From: an uncultured Acetatifactor sp.
GTDB lineage: Bacteria; Bacillota; Clostridia; Lachnospirales; Lachnospiraceae
DNA: 64,000 bases
NCBI GenBank assembly: GCA_910584375.1
Contig: CAJUAH010000019.1
Coordinates: forward strand, 17,181-81,180
Reading direction: 5' to 3'
Part shown: positions 8,154 to 16,449 of the stretch, piece after piece
How positions within the stretch are numbered: position 1 is the first letter of the stretch
How the letters are laid out: every line of letters starts with the position of its first letter
Notes under the pieces: generated by a model
What the model was told of the DNA's origin: nothing
The model's input: only the letters and a program-made list of their open reading frames with translations
Database searches by the model: none
Translations under genes and position numbers: made by a program

Positions 8154-9257
8154 ATGGCACAGCGACTGCCCATACTCTATCAGAACAAACCCTGTTACGA
8201 TATCTATATCACCAGGGATTTTAACGATATACCCCGGGAATTTGAGCCTTTTGTCACTTCCGGGCAGAAAATATGTATCGTTACGGACTCCAATGTGCGG
8301 GGTCTGTATGCGAACGCTTTGAAGGAGGAGCTGGACTGGCTCTCCTCCAAGGTAGATATCTATACGCTGCCCGCCGGGGAGGAACATAAGACTCTTGACA
8401 GTGTCCGGGAGGTCTATACTTTTCTGATCCGGGAGGGATATGGCCGCAAGGATCTGCTGGTGGCGCTGGGCGGCGGCGTGATCGGCGATATGACGGGCTA
8501 TATAGCCGCCACCTATCTGCGGGGCGTGGATTATATACAGATTCCCACCACTTTGCTGTCCCAGTGCGACAGCAGCATAGGAGGCAAGACGGGAGTGGAT
8601 TTTGACGGCTATAAGAACATGGTCGGCGCTTTCAAGATGCCGCGTCTGGTATATATGAACATGCATACGCTGCGCACGCTGGAGGATCGCCAGTACTTTT
8701 CCGGTTTCGCGGAGGTAATGAAACATGGCCTGATCAAAGACGCCAGGTTCTATACCTGGCTTATTGAGCAGATGTATGAGATCTGCGAGAAGGACATGGA
8801 CGTGCTGGAAGAGATGATCCTGCGCAGCTGTACCGTAAAAAAGCAGGTGGTGGAAAAGGATCCTCTGGAACAGGGAGAGCGGGCTCTGCTCAATTATGGG
8901 CATACCATCGGTCATGCCATTGAAAAGGCCCGACATTTTCAGTTGCTCCACGGAGAGTGTGTGGCTCTGGGCGCTGTGGCGGCCGCCTTTATCTCCTGGA
9001 AGAGGGATATGATATCCATGGAAGAATACTATGAGATTCGGGATATGTTCGTACCCTTTTATCTGCCCATCACCGTGGACGATATCGACCCGGAGGAAGT
9101 ACTGCGGCTGACCAGATCCGATAAAAAAGCCCAGTCCGGCGTTATCCGCTTTGTCCTGCTGGAGCGCATCGGCAGGGCGGTCATCGACACTACCGTAACA
9201 GACGAGGAGATATTGGAGGCAGTCCGGGAAATCCGTTTTGAGGAAACATCGGACTGA
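8154..9257 (+). CDS. aroB: 3-Dehydroquinate synthase
   Basis: A 367-residue NAD- and metal-dependent enzyme that closes DAHP to 3-dehydroquinate in the shikimate pathway. The NAD-binding GGGVIGD is at 106-112, SIGGKTGVD at 141-149, the metal/catalytic region FAEVMKHG at about 185-192, and the zinc-ligand segment NYGHTIGHAIE at 248-258. No other shikimate gene is in the window, so it is an orphan copy in a division/lipoprotein neighbourhood. A 2-deoxy-scyllo-inosose or other sugar-phosphate cyclase is possible but less likely given the AroB-like motifs. Confidence 0.9.
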   Translation: MAQRLPILYQNKPCYDIYITRDFNDIPREFEPFVTSGQKICIVTDSNVRGLYANALKEELDWLSSKVDIYTLPAGEEHKTLDSVREVYTFLIREGYGRKDLLVALGGGVIGDMTGYIAATYLRGVDYIQIPTTLLSQCDSSIGGKTGVDFDGYKNMVGAFKMPRLVYMNMHTLRTLEDRQYFSGFAEVMKHGLIKDARFYTWLIEQMYEICEKDMDVLEEMILRSCTVKKQVVEKDPLEQGERALLNYGHTIGHAIEKARHFQLLHGECVALGAVAAAFISWKRDMISMEEYYEIRDMFVPFYLPITVDDIDPEEVLRLTRSDKKAQSGVIRFVLLERIGRAVIDTTVTDEEILEAVREIRFEETSD

Positions 9258-9291
9258 CAGAAAACTGACAGAGATATGAGAGGATAGAAGA

Positions 9292-9831
9292 GTGGACAGG
9301 AAAAAATGGTATCAGAAAAAAGCGTTTATGTTGTTGATCGATGTGTTGCTGTGCGTTCTCCTGGTCTGGTTCGACCAGTTTACCAAGGGGCTGGCAATCA
9401 GCAGACTAAAGGGGCGATCCGCCTATTCTCTGATCGACGGAGTTCTGGAACTGCAATATCTGGAGAACCATGGCATGGCTTTCGGCATGCTGCAGAATCA
9501 AAAGGTATTCATACTGTTCGTAGGCGTAATCTTTATGCTGGTGCTGTTGTTTTTCCTGCTAAAGATGCCCGAGAGCGGTAAATTCCGGGTGATACATGTG
9601 CTGATGGTGTTTATTATTTCCGGGGGACTGGGCAATATGTTGGACAGAATGCGCCTGGACTATGTGGTGGACTTCATATCTTTTGTGCTCATTAACTATC
9701 CCATATTTAATGTGGCGGATATCTATGTGGTCTGCGCTACCATAGGACTGTTTATCATGTTCCTGTTTGTTCTGAAGGAAAAGGATCTGGAATTTCTGAA
9801 CTTCAAGCAGAACCGGTATCGGGAGATGTGA
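9292..9831 (+). CDS. lspA: Lipoprotein signal peptidase (signal peptidase II)
   Basis: A 179-residue polytopic protease with four hydrophobic segments. It cleaves prolipoprotein signal peptides before the lipidated cysteine. Motifs include FDQFTK near the first helix, ENHGMAFG (about 58-65), and the two catalytic aspartates in DYVVDF and FNVADIYV. The start is GTG at 9292 after GAGAGGATAGAA. The stop is four bases before rluD, so the two genes are co-transcribed, the classical lspA-rluD pair. Confidence 0.95.
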   Translation: MDRKKWYQKKAFMLLIDVLLCVLLVWFDQFTKGLAISRLKGRSAYSLIDGVLELQYLENHGMAFGMLQNQKVFILFVGVIFMLVLLFFLLKMPESGKFRVIHVLMVFIISGGLGNMLDRMRLDYVVDFISFVLINYPIFNVADIYVVCATIGLFIMFLFVLKEKDLEFLNFKQNRYREM

Positions 9832-9834
9832 TAT

Positions 9835-10749
9835 ATGGATGTATTTCGTTTTCAGATTACGGAAGAATATGAGGGAGAGAGGATCGACAAATGCATGTCC
9901 ATGCTGATGGATTCTCTCTCCCGCAGTTATATTCAGAAACTGATTAAGGACGGGCAGGTACAGGTCAATGACAGACCTGTCAAAAGCAGTTATCAGGTGC
10001 AGACGGAGGATGAGGTATGCTTTTCCCTGCCGGATTCCCGAGAGCCGGAAATATGTCCGGAGAATATTCCCTTGGATATATTGTATGAGGATCAGGATTT
10101 GCTGGTGGTCAATAAGCCCAAGCAGATGGTGGTGCATCCCGCCGCGGGGCATTACAGCGGCACACTGGTCAACGGTATCATGTATCACTGCGGCAGCGAA
10201 CTGTCCGGGATCGGCGGGGTGCTGCGCCCCGGCATCGTCCACCGGATTGACATGGACACCACGGGTTCCCTGATTGTCTGCAAAAACGATAAGGCTCACA
10301 ACAGCATTGCCGCACAGCTGAAGGAGCATTCCGTCACCCGGCGTTACCGGGCCATCTGCCACGGCGTAATACAGGAACAGGAGGGAACCGTGGACAAACC
10401 CATAGGCCGACATCCCACCGATCGCAAAAAGATGGCTGTCAATGAGAAATGCGGCAGGCATGCCGTGACACATTTTCGGGTACTTCGCCGTTTTCGTGAA
10501 TACACTTATATAGAGTGCGAGCTGGAGACGGGGCGTACCCATCAGATCAGGGTGCATATGGCCAGCATCGGTCATCCTCTGCTGGGAGATGAAGTATACG
10601 CGCAGGGAAGGAAATATCCCTTTTCCCTGCAGGGACAGACGCTTCACGCCATGACCATCGGATTTATCCACCCGTCCACCGGCGAATACCTGGAGATTGT
10701 AGCCCCACTGCCGGAATATTTTGAGCATTTACTGGAAATTTTGCAATAA
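9835..10749 (+). CDS. rluD: RluA/RluD-family 23S rRNA pseudouridine synthase
   Basis: A 304-residue enzyme with an N-terminal S4 RNA-binding domain (about 15-62) and a catalytic domain with HRIDMDTTG at 136-144, where Asp139 is the nucleophile. GRTHQIRVH is the conserved late motif. It should isomerise uridines in helix 69 or an equivalent site of 23S rRNA; the exact target cannot be read from sequence. It starts at ATG 9835, four bases after the lspA stop. Confidence 0.9.
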   Translation: MDVFRFQITEEYEGERIDKCMSMLMDSLSRSYIQKLIKDGQVQVNDRPVKSSYQVQTEDEVCFSLPDSREPEICPENIPLDILYEDQDLLVVNKPKQMVVHPAAGHYSGTLVNGIMYHCGSELSGIGGVLRPGIVHRIDMDTTGSLIVCKNDKAHNSIAAQLKEHSVTRRYRAICHGVIQEQEGTVDKPIGRHPTDRKKMAVNEKCGRHAVTHFRVLRRFREYTYIECELETGRTHQIRVHMASIGHPLLGDEVYAQGRKYPFSLQGQTLHAMTIGFIHPSTGEYLEIVAPLPEYFEHLLEILQ

Positions 10750-10753
10750 TTTA

Positions 10754-10782
10754 TTGTTTTGCGTTTAAATTTGATGTATAAT
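10754..10782 (+). promoter_or_regulatory. Sigma-A type promoter for the cytidylate-kinase-like gene
   Basis: TTGTTT (10754-10759) and a perfect TATAAT (10777-10782) are separated by 17 bases. They lie between the rluD stop and the next gene. Confidence 0.55.
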
Positions 10783-10835
10783 AAGTACAGATAAATGCAA
10801 GCATTTATACTTTAAAGGGAAAGAGGGTTATGTGT

Positions 10836-11462
10836 ATGAATACTGTGATTACCATCGGACGTCAGTTTGGCTCTGCGGGACGGGAGATCGGAGAAAAATT
10901 AGCGGAATATTTCGGCATCAAATGCTATGACAAGGAACTGCTCAGCAGAGCGGCCCAGGAGAGCGGTTTCTGCGAGGAGATGATCCAGAACCACGATGAG
11001 CGGCCCACCAATTCCTTCTTATACAATCTGGTGATGGATACCTATTCTTTTGGCTATAACGCCTCTTCCTTTGTGGATATGCCCATTAGCCATAAGGTAT
11101 TTCTGGCGCAGTTTGACACGATAAAGAAGATCGCGGATGAGGGCGGCTGCGTGATCGTGGGCCGTTGCGCGGATTATGCGCTGGCAGATTATGAGAACTG
11201 TATCCATCTGTTTATCTATGCGGACGAGGATACCAAGGTAAAGAGGATCATGCAGAAGTATGATCTGACCGAATCCAAGGCGAAGGACATGATCGTTAAA
11301 AAGGATAAGCAGCGCCAGAGCTATTACAATTACTATTCCTCCAAAAAATGGGGCCGGGCGGACAGCTACGATCTGTGCATCAACAGCAGCGTGCTGGGCG
11401 TGGAGGGTACGGTGAAACTGATTATTCAGTATGTGGAGGATTTTGAGGCGAGAAAGAAATAG
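10836..11462 (+). CDS. Cytidylate kinase-like family protein
   Basis: A protein of 208 residues with a P-loop-like ITIGRQFGSAGREIGEKLA start. The GRQFGSxGREIG form is typical of the cytidylate-kinase-like family of Firmicutes, in place of a standard GxxxxGKS loop. IVGRCADYAL and the basic stretch KQRQSYYNYYSSKKWG are shared with that family. Its substrate is not established. The second of two close ATGs (10836) was chosen, because it lies nine bases from the GAGGG site; the first is at 10830. The rplU promoter follows directly. Confidence 0.8.
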   Translation: MNTVITIGRQFGSAGREIGEKLAEYFGIKCYDKELLSRAAQESGFCEEMIQNHDERPTNSFLYNLVMDTYSFGYNASSFVDMPISHKVFLAQFDTIKKIADEGGCVIVGRCADYALADYENCIHLFIYADEDTKVKRIMQKYDLTESKAKDMIVKKDKQRQSYYNYYSSKKWGRADSYDLCINSSVLGVEGTVKLIIQYVEDFEARKK

Positions 11463-11484
11463 ACAGAATAAACCAAATTTTTTC

Positions 11485-11513
11485 TTGACAAATAAGGCAC
11501 CTCATGCTATTAT
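11485..11513 (+). promoter_or_regulatory. Promoter for the rplU-prp-rpmA operon
   Basis: A consensus TTGACA (11485-11490), 17 bases, then TATTAT (11508-11513) preceded by an extended TGC. An overlapping TATAAT sits at 11511-11516 with 20-base spacing. The spacer contains a 12-base segment complementary to the rplU ribosome site (see findings). Confidence 0.75.
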
Positions 11514-11519
11514 AATCCA

Positions 11520-11625
11520 GTATGCCGCATAACTAGGTAAAAGTGTGTCCATTTGTGACGCCACCAAAGTTAGCGAGTAAGAACAAAAGTATTTCATGCT
11601 GGAGTTCATGAATAGGAGGTGCCTT
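11520..11625 (+). promoter_or_regulatory. Probable L21 leader in the rplU 5' untranslated region
   Basis: About 105 bases of untranslated leader separate the promoter from the rplU ATG. It contains a TTCATG/CATGAA hairpin (about 11593-11611) just before the AGGAGGTGCC ribosome site. Ribosomal protein leaders before rplU are known in Firmicutes and normally give autogenous control by L21. I assign it by position and size; a covariance-model match was not run. Confidence 0.5.
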
Positions 11626-11931
11626 ATGTACGCAATTATTGCAACAGGTGGAAAGCAGTACAAAGTTTCTGAGGGAGATGTGATCAAGGTTGAGAAACTC
11701 GACGCAGAGGCTGGCGATACTGTTACTTTTGACCAAGTGATCGCAGTAAGTGACGCTGCCCTTAAGGTTGGCGCGGATGTGGCTAACGCCACTGTAGCAG
11801 CTACCGTTATGGAGCAGGGCAGAGGTAAGAAGGTTATTGTATACAAATACAAGAGAAAAACCGGTTACCACAAGAAAAACGGTCATAGACAAGCATACAC
11901 GCAGGTTAAGATTGACAAGATTAACGCTTAA
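11626..11931 (+). CDS. rplU: 50S ribosomal protein L21
   Basis: A 101-residue L21. It begins MYAIIATGGKQYKV, the universal L21 start, at ATG 11626 right behind a strong AGGAGGTG site; the frame opens 30 bases earlier but that part is leader. The basic C-terminal KRKTGYHKKNGHRQ loop binds 23S rRNA. It is first in the rplU-prp-rpmA operon. Confidence 0.98.
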   Translation: MYAIIATGGKQYKVSEGDVIKVEKLDAEAGDTVTFDQVIAVSDAALKVGADVANATVAATVMEQGRGKKVIVYKYKRKTGYHKKNGHRQAYTQVKIDKINA

Positions 11932-11946
11932 TGTAAGTGGACGATT

Positions 11947-12279
11947 ATGACGACAGTAGTGATTTGCAGGACAAAAGCACAGCGGTATACGGGTTTTACC
12001 TGTATGGGTCACGCGGAGTACGCGAAACCCGGTAAACCGGATATTCTGTGCGCATCCATATCCGTGCTGGTGATCAATACCATCAACTCTTTGGAGGAAC
12101 TGGCGGGGGAAACCTTACAGGTAGATTCTGACGGGGAGACGGGTTATATCCGGTGCAGGATAGAGAGCGACCTGCAGGAGAAGTCCATCTTATTGATGGA
12201 TTCCATGGTGTTTGGCTTGCGGCAGCTTGCCAGTACCTACGGAGAAAAGTATCTTACTTTAAAGTTTGAGGAGGTGTAA
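11947..12279 (+). CDS. prp: Ribosomal-processing cysteine protease Prp
   Basis: A 110-residue Prp (YsxB). It removes the N-terminal extension of ribosomal protein L27 in Firmicutes. The catalytic pair is visible as His in CMGHAEYA and Cys in DILCASISVL. It sits between rplU and rpmA, the standard arrangement, and the L27 encoded next carries the matching extension, so enzyme and substrate are side by side. The start is ATG 11947. Confidence 0.95.
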   Translation: MTTVVICRTKAQRYTGFTCMGHAEYAKPGKPDILCASISVLVINTINSLEELAGETLQVDSDGETGYIRCRIESDLQEKSILLMDSMVFGLRQLASTYGEKYLTLKFEEV

Positions 12280-12282
12280 GTC

Positions 12283-12567
12283 ATGTTGCATATGAACCTT
12301 CAATTCTTCGCTCATAAAAAGGGTGTCGGTTCTACCAAGAACGGCAGAGACTCCGAGTCCAAGAGACTTGGCGCGAAGAGAGCTGACGGACAGTTCGTAA
12401 AGGCCGGTAACATTCTGTACAGACAGCGTGGTACCAAGATTCATCCCGGTGTAAATGTGGGCATCGGCGGCGATGACACATTGTTTGCGCTGGTGGACGG
12501 CGTTTTGAGATTCGAGAGAAAAGGCAGGGACAAGAAACAGGCTTCTGTATATCCTGTCGAGCAGTAA
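12283..12567 (+). CDS. rpmA: 50S ribosomal protein L27 with cleavable N-terminal extension
   Basis: A 94-residue L27. It starts MLHMNLQFFA and then HKKGVGSTKNGRD. The NLQFFA segment is the Prp recognition site, with cleavage expected after Ala10, leaving the mature N-terminus near the peptidyl-transferase centre. The first ATG (12283), three bases after the prp stop and after GGAGGTGTAAGTC, is required to encode the extension. Confidence 0.97.
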   Translation: MLHMNLQFFAHKKGVGSTKNGRDSESKRLGAKRADGQFVKAGNILYRQRGTKIHPGVNVGIGGDDTLFALVDGVLRFERKGRDKKQASVYPVEQ

Positions 12568-12593
12568 TGCTGCGTATCGGACATAGTCACGCG

Positions 12594-12627
12594 AGGCTTC
12601 AAACATATTTTTTTGTTTGAAGCCTTT
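12594..12627 (+). terminator. Rho-independent terminator after rpmA
   Basis: AGGCTTCAAACA pairs perfectly with TGTTTGAAGCCT (12 bp) around an 8-base T-rich loop, then TT. It should reduce transcription from the ribosomal protein operon into obgE. Confidence 0.8.
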
Positions 12628-12651
12628 AATTATTAAGAGGAGTAAAACCGG

Positions 12652-13947
12652 ATGTTTGCAGACAGAGCGACTATATATGTAAAGAGCGGCAAGGGCGGGG
12701 ACGGACATGTGTCGTTCCGCAGGGAAAAATATGTTCCCAACGGCGGCCCGGACGGTGGAGACGGCGGTCATGGCGGGGATGTGATCTTCCGTGTGGACGA
12801 GGGGATGAATACTCTGGCGGATTACCGTCATGTGCGCAAATACAAAGCGGAGGACGGCGAAATCGGCGGCAAAAGGAACTGTCACGGGAAAAACGGACAG
12901 AGCATCGTATTGAAGGTGCCTTCGGGAACCGTGATAAAAGAGGCGGAGACGGGGAAAGTCATCGCGGATATGTCCGGCGATACCAGGGAAGTTGTTCTGT
13001 TAAAGGGCGGCAGAGGCGGCAACGGCAACCAGCACTATGCCACCAGTACCATGCAGGCTCCCAAATATGCCCAGCCCGGGCAGCCCGCCCAGGAACTGAC
13101 GTTGCTTTTGGAGTTGAAGGTCATTGCGGATGTGGGGCTGGTTGGTTTCCCCAATGTGGGAAAATCCACTCTTCTGTCCAGAGTGAGCAATGCGCAGCCC
13201 AAGATCGCCAACTATCATTTTACCACGCTCACCCCCAATCTGGGCGTGGTGGATCTGGAGGACGCCAGAGGCTTTGTCATTGCGGATATTCCCGGTCTGA
13301 TCGAGGGCGCTTCCCAGGGTGCAGGTCTGGGACATGAATTTCTGCGTCACATTGAGCGTACCAAAGTCATCATTCACATTGTGGATGCGGCGGGAACGGA
13401 AGGACGCGACCCCATAGCGGATATATATGCCATCAACAAAGAATTGGAAAACTATAACGCGGATATCTCCAAACGTCCCCAGGTAATAGCGGCCAACAAG
13501 ATTGACGCCATATATTCCACTGAGGAAAGCGACCCGCTGGCAGCGCTGAAAGCGGAATTTGAGCCGAAGGGCATTCCCGTATATCCCATATCCGCCATCA
13601 GCGGCCAGGGCTTGAAAGAACTGCTGTATCACGTCCGGGAAATGTTAGACGGTCTGGATCAGGAACCCACCGTCTTCGCGCAGGAATATTTTCCGGAGGA
13701 GGAGAGGGTTTCCGACAGAGATATGCCCTATACCGTTGTATACGATCAGGATGCGGACGAATATGTGGTGGAAGGCCCCCGCATTGAAAAAATGCTGGGA
13801 TATACCAATCTGGAGAGCGAGAAAGGTTTCACCTTTTTCCAGAATTTCCTGCGCGACAACGGTATATTGCAGGAGTTGGAACAGTTAGGGATCGAAGAGG
13901 GCGACACCGTCAGAATGTATGGCCTTAGTTTCGATTATTACAAATAG
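12652..13947 (+). CDS. obgE: Obg-family GTPase ObgE
   Basis: A 431-residue ribosome-assembly and stress GTPase that binds the 50S subunit. The glycine-rich Obg domain covers about 1-158. The G domain has the G1 loop GFPNVGKS at 165-172, DIPGLIEGAS as G3 and NKID as G4. A C-terminal OCT domain (about 345-431) is present, the Gram-positive architecture. ATG 12652 follows AAGAGGAG. Confidence 0.97.
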   Translation: MFADRATIYVKSGKGGDGHVSFRREKYVPNGGPDGGDGGHGGDVIFRVDEGMNTLADYRHVRKYKAEDGEIGGKRNCHGKNGQSIVLKVPSGTVIKEAETGKVIADMSGDTREVVLLKGGRGGNGNQHYATSTMQAPKYAQPGQPAQELTLLLELKVIADVGLVGFPNVGKSTLLSRVSNAQPKIANYHFTTLTPNLGVVDLEDARGFVIADIPGLIEGASQGAGLGHEFLRHIERTKVIIHIVDAAGTEGRDPIADIYAINKELENYNADISKRPQVIAANKIDAIYSTEESDPLAALKAEFEPKGIPVYPISAISGQGLKELLYHVREMLDGLDQEPTVFAQEYFPEEERVSDRDMPYTVVYDQDADEYVVEGPRIEKMLGYTNLESEKGFTFFQNFLRDNGILQELEQLGIEEGDTVRMYGLSFDYYK

Positions 13948-13960
13948 ATGGAGGAATATG

Positions 13961-14248
13961 ATGACAAGTAAACAGAGAGCATATTTAAAAAGCCTTGCCA
14001 GCAGTCTGGATCCTGTTTTTCAGGTGGGCAAATCCAGTCTGACTCCGCAGGTGACGGAGGCGATCGGAGAGGCTTTCCATACCAGGGAGCTGCTCAAGGT
14101 CGCCGTATTGAAGAACTGTATGGACGATCCCAAAGAGATCGCGGAAATGATCGCGGAGCGCACCCATTCCCAGGTAGTGCAGGTGATCGGGAAAAAGATC
14201 GTGCTGTACAAGCCTGATCGGGATAACCCCAGGATTCAACTGCCCTGA
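13961..14248 (+). CDS. yhbY: YhbY-type CRM-domain RNA-binding protein
   Basis: A 95-residue protein that is one CRM (KH-like) domain and binds pre-50S particles. It begins MTSKQRAYLKSLA and carries the GKSSLTPQV loop and VIGKKIVLYK end strand. Of two adjacent ATGs (13958, 13961) the second is six bases from the GGAGG site. It is a small ribosome-assembly factor downstream of obgE. Confidence 0.92.
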   Translation: MTSKQRAYLKSLASSLDPVFQVGKSSLTPQVTEAIGEAFHTRELLKVAVLKNCMDDPKEIAEMIAERTHSQVVQVIGKKIVLYKPDRDNPRIQLP

Positions 14249-14397
14249 TTCATCTGCCCATGTTTTACCGCAGCCCTACAGTATGTTGGAAATGTGACGC
14301 ACATCTGACGGAAAACATGTTACAAACGCGCTCCAGAGTGTACTCTGACCGGAATAGAAATGGCATAACACATCAAGCGGCCATAGGAGGAAACTGT

Positions 14398-15024
14398 ATG
14401 GCAGATATAGAAAGCTGGAAAAAAACAGGAATTGTGGGTGGAACCTTCAATCCTATACATATGGGACATCTTCTGCTGGGGCAGTGGGCCATGGAAGAGG
14501 CCGGACTTGACGGCGTGGCTTTTATTCCCACAGGCAGTTCCTATATGAAAGACCGGAGCGAAATACTGCCCGGAGAAAAGCGGCTTGCCATGACAAAGCT
14601 CGCAGTCTCCGGCAACGACCGCTTTTGCTGCCTGGATTTGGAGATGAAACGGGAGGGCAACACTTACACTTACGAGACGCTTCAAGAGTTGCATTCCATG
14701 TATCCCGGGACGCGGCTGTATTTTATCGTGGGGGCCGACTGCCTTTTCTCCATAGAAAACTGGTACAGGCCGGAAAGTATCTTTCAGCACTGTTCATTGC
14801 TGGCGGCGTCCCGCAACGGTACGCCCATGGAAACGCTGGAACAGAAACGCCGGGAACTGGAAAAGCGCTACGGGGCGGATATCCTGTTGCTGTCTTTCCT
14901 CAATATGGAGATATCTTCTACGGAAATCCGCCGCCGTCTCGCCCATGGCCGAAGCATTCAATATCTGGTGCCCGATCCGGTGAGAGAGTATATCGAGAGG
15001 AATCACTGTTATGAAAGAATATGA
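14398..15024 (+). CDS. nadD: Nicotinate-nucleotide adenylyltransferase
   Basis: A 208-residue enzyme making deamido-NAD from nicotinate mononucleotide and ATP. The nucleotidyl-transferase motif GGTFNPIHMGH is at 14-24 and SSTEIRRRL near the end. The frame is open from 14260, but the ATG at 14398 follows AGGAGGAAACTGT and gives the standard length; the earlier bases look non-coding. The stop overlaps yqeK as ATGA. Confidence 0.95.
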   Translation: MADIESWKKTGIVGGTFNPIHMGHLLLGQWAMEEAGLDGVAFIPTGSSYMKDRSEILPGEKRLAMTKLAVSGNDRFCCLDLEMKREGNTYTYETLQELHSMYPGTRLYFIVGADCLFSIENWYRPESIFQHCSLLAASRNGTPMETLEQKRRELEKRYGADILLLSFLNMEISSTEIRRRLAHGRSIQYLVPDPVREYIERNHCYERI

Positions 15025-15671
15025 AGGAAACTGCGAACCTGAGGTATACCGCATTGAAATCAAAAGAATCAAATAAGCATGAATCAAAAAAATACGATTT
15101 GAGTAAATTAAGAAAAGAAATATCCAAGGTGCAGGACAATAAACGCTTTGAGCATACCCTGAGCGTGGCTTATACGGCTGCCAATCTGGCCGCCTGCCAC
15201 GGAGCGGACATCGAACATGCGCTGATCGCGGGGATACTGCATGATTGCGCCAAGTGTCTGTCTGACGAAAAACTGTTAAGTATATGCGAAGAACACCATC
15301 TGCAGACCAGCCGGGAAGAGCGTCAAAAACCTTCTCTGCTCCATGCCAAAGTGGGCAGCTATCTGGCCGAGAAAAAATACCATGTTGAGAATCCTGATAT
15401 TTTGAACGCCATTCGCAATCACACTACAGGGCGGCCTGACATGTCCTTATTGGAAAAGATCGTCTTTGTTGCGGATTATATGGAACCGGGGCGCAGACAG
15501 GCTCCGCGGCTGGAACAGATTCGCCGGACGGCTTTTGCCGATCTGAACCAGGCGGTATTGATGATTCTGGAGGATACGCTGGAGTATCTGCGCGGCAGTG
15601 ACACCGTGATAGATCAGACAACGCAGGAAACCTATGATTACTATAAAACTGCTTATTTATCCAGATGGTGA
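15021..15671 (+). CDS. yqeK: YqeK-type HD-domain Ap4A hydrolase
   Basis: A 216-residue HD-domain protein. The metal ligands appear as RFEHTLSVA (His) and AGILHDCAK (HD), with HAKVG and IRNHTTG adding further histidines. YqeK proteins hydrolyse diadenosine tetraphosphate symmetrically. The nadD-yqeK-rsfS order is the conserved Firmicute arrangement. The start overlaps the nadD stop by four bases. The first 25 or so residues are a basic extension, so a later start is possible. Confidence 0.93.
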   Translation: MKETANLRYTALKSKESNKHESKKYDLSKLRKEISKVQDNKRFEHTLSVAYTAANLAACHGADIEHALIAGILHDCAKCLSDEKLLSICEEHHLQTSREERQKPSLLHAKVGSYLAEKKYHVENPDILNAIRNHTTGRPDMSLLEKIVFVADYMEPGRRQAPRLEQIRRTAFADLNQAVLMILEDTLEYLRGSDTVIDQTTQETYDYYKTAYLSRW

Positions 15672-15702
15672 CATAATGAATATATCAAATGGAGGAAGAA
15701 AT

Positions 15703-16068
15703 ATGAATACATCGAAAGAAATTGCCAGACTTGCCATAGAGGCGCTGGAAGACAAGAAGGCGGAGGATATCAAGATCATCGATATCAGCGAACTTTCCGT
15801 TATAGCGGATTATTTTATCATTGCGGGGGGCAGCAACCGCAGCCAGATACAGGCGCTCAGCGATAACGTGGAGGAAAAGCTGGGCCGCGCAGGTCATCCC
15901 AAAAAGCAGGTGGAAGGCTATGATACCGCCAACTGGATATTGATGGATTTCGGCGATGTGATCGTACATGTGTTTGACAAGGAGAACCGGCTGCTGTATG
16001 ATCTGGAACGCATCTGGCGGGACGGCAAACAGGTATCAAAGGAAGATTTATCCGATCAGAATCTGTAA
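15703..16068 (+). CDS. rsfS: Ribosomal silencing factor RsfS
   Basis: A 121-residue RsfS, which binds L14 and blocks joining of ribosomal subunits in starvation. The core has DIKIIDISELSVIADYF, GSNRSQIQAL and the late VEGYDTANWILMDFGDVIVHVF, both named here only as landmarks. The ATG at 15703 was chosen because of a GGAGGAAGAA site; the open frame extends back into yqeK. A bidirectional terminator follows. Confidence 0.95.
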   Translation: MNTSKEIARLAIEALEDKKAEDIKIIDISELSVIADYFIIAGGSNRSQIQALSDNVEEKLGRAGHPKKQVEGYDTANWILMDFGDVIVHVFDKENRLLYDLERIWRDGKQVSKEDLSDQNL

Positions 16069-16076
16069 GCGGATAT

Positions 16077-16120
16077 AAAAACAGTGGTTACTTTTATGAA
16101 AAAGATAACCACTGTTTTCT
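16077..16120. terminator. Bidirectional intrinsic terminator between rsfS and the DUF378 gene
   Basis: AAAACAGTGGTTA (16078-16090) pairs perfectly with TAACCACTGTTTT (16106-16118): a 13-bp stem with A-tracts and T-tracts on both sides. It serves the converging rsfS (+) and DUF378 (-) genes. Confidence 0.8.
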
Positions 16121-16143
16121 TCATATTGCGGCGAAACGACGCG

Positions 16144-16362
16144 TTATGCCGCATCTCCACGGCCGTTTCCAAGATGCATATAAAAGGTGATCAGGTATAA
16201 TCCGCAAAGTCCTACGATCACGTAGACTATTCTGGATAACCAGGACATATCACCAAAAATAAAGGCCACCAGGTCAAATCTAAACAGGCCGATCAGCGCC
16301 CAGTTAAGGGCGCCGATAATGACAATGGTCAAAGCCGTGCCGTCCAAATATTTGTTCCCCAT
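16144..16362 (-). CDS. DUF378-family small membrane protein
   Basis: A 72-residue protein with two transmembrane helices (about 8-27 and 39-62) and the GALNWALIGLF motif of the YuzA/DUF378 family. The function is unknown. The ATG at 16362 has a GGAGG site seven bases before it; the frame is open nine codons further. It lies downstream of lexA in the same direction, separated by about 90 bases. Confidence 0.85.
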   Translation of the reverse strand: MGNKYLDGTALTIVIIGALNWALIGLFRFDLVAFIFGDMSWLSRIVYVIVGLCGLYLITFYMHLGNGRGDAA

Positions 16363-16449
16363 ATGATCTCCTCCATTCCATATAGTCACAACAACAGGAT
16401 ACTGAATCCCATATTCTATTGTGTCCCTGCAACGGAGAAATATGTATGA

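Noticed and set aside
14260..14397. Upstream extension of nadD
   Set aside because: The translated part is unlike any NadD start, and the ATG at 14398 has an AGGAGG site.
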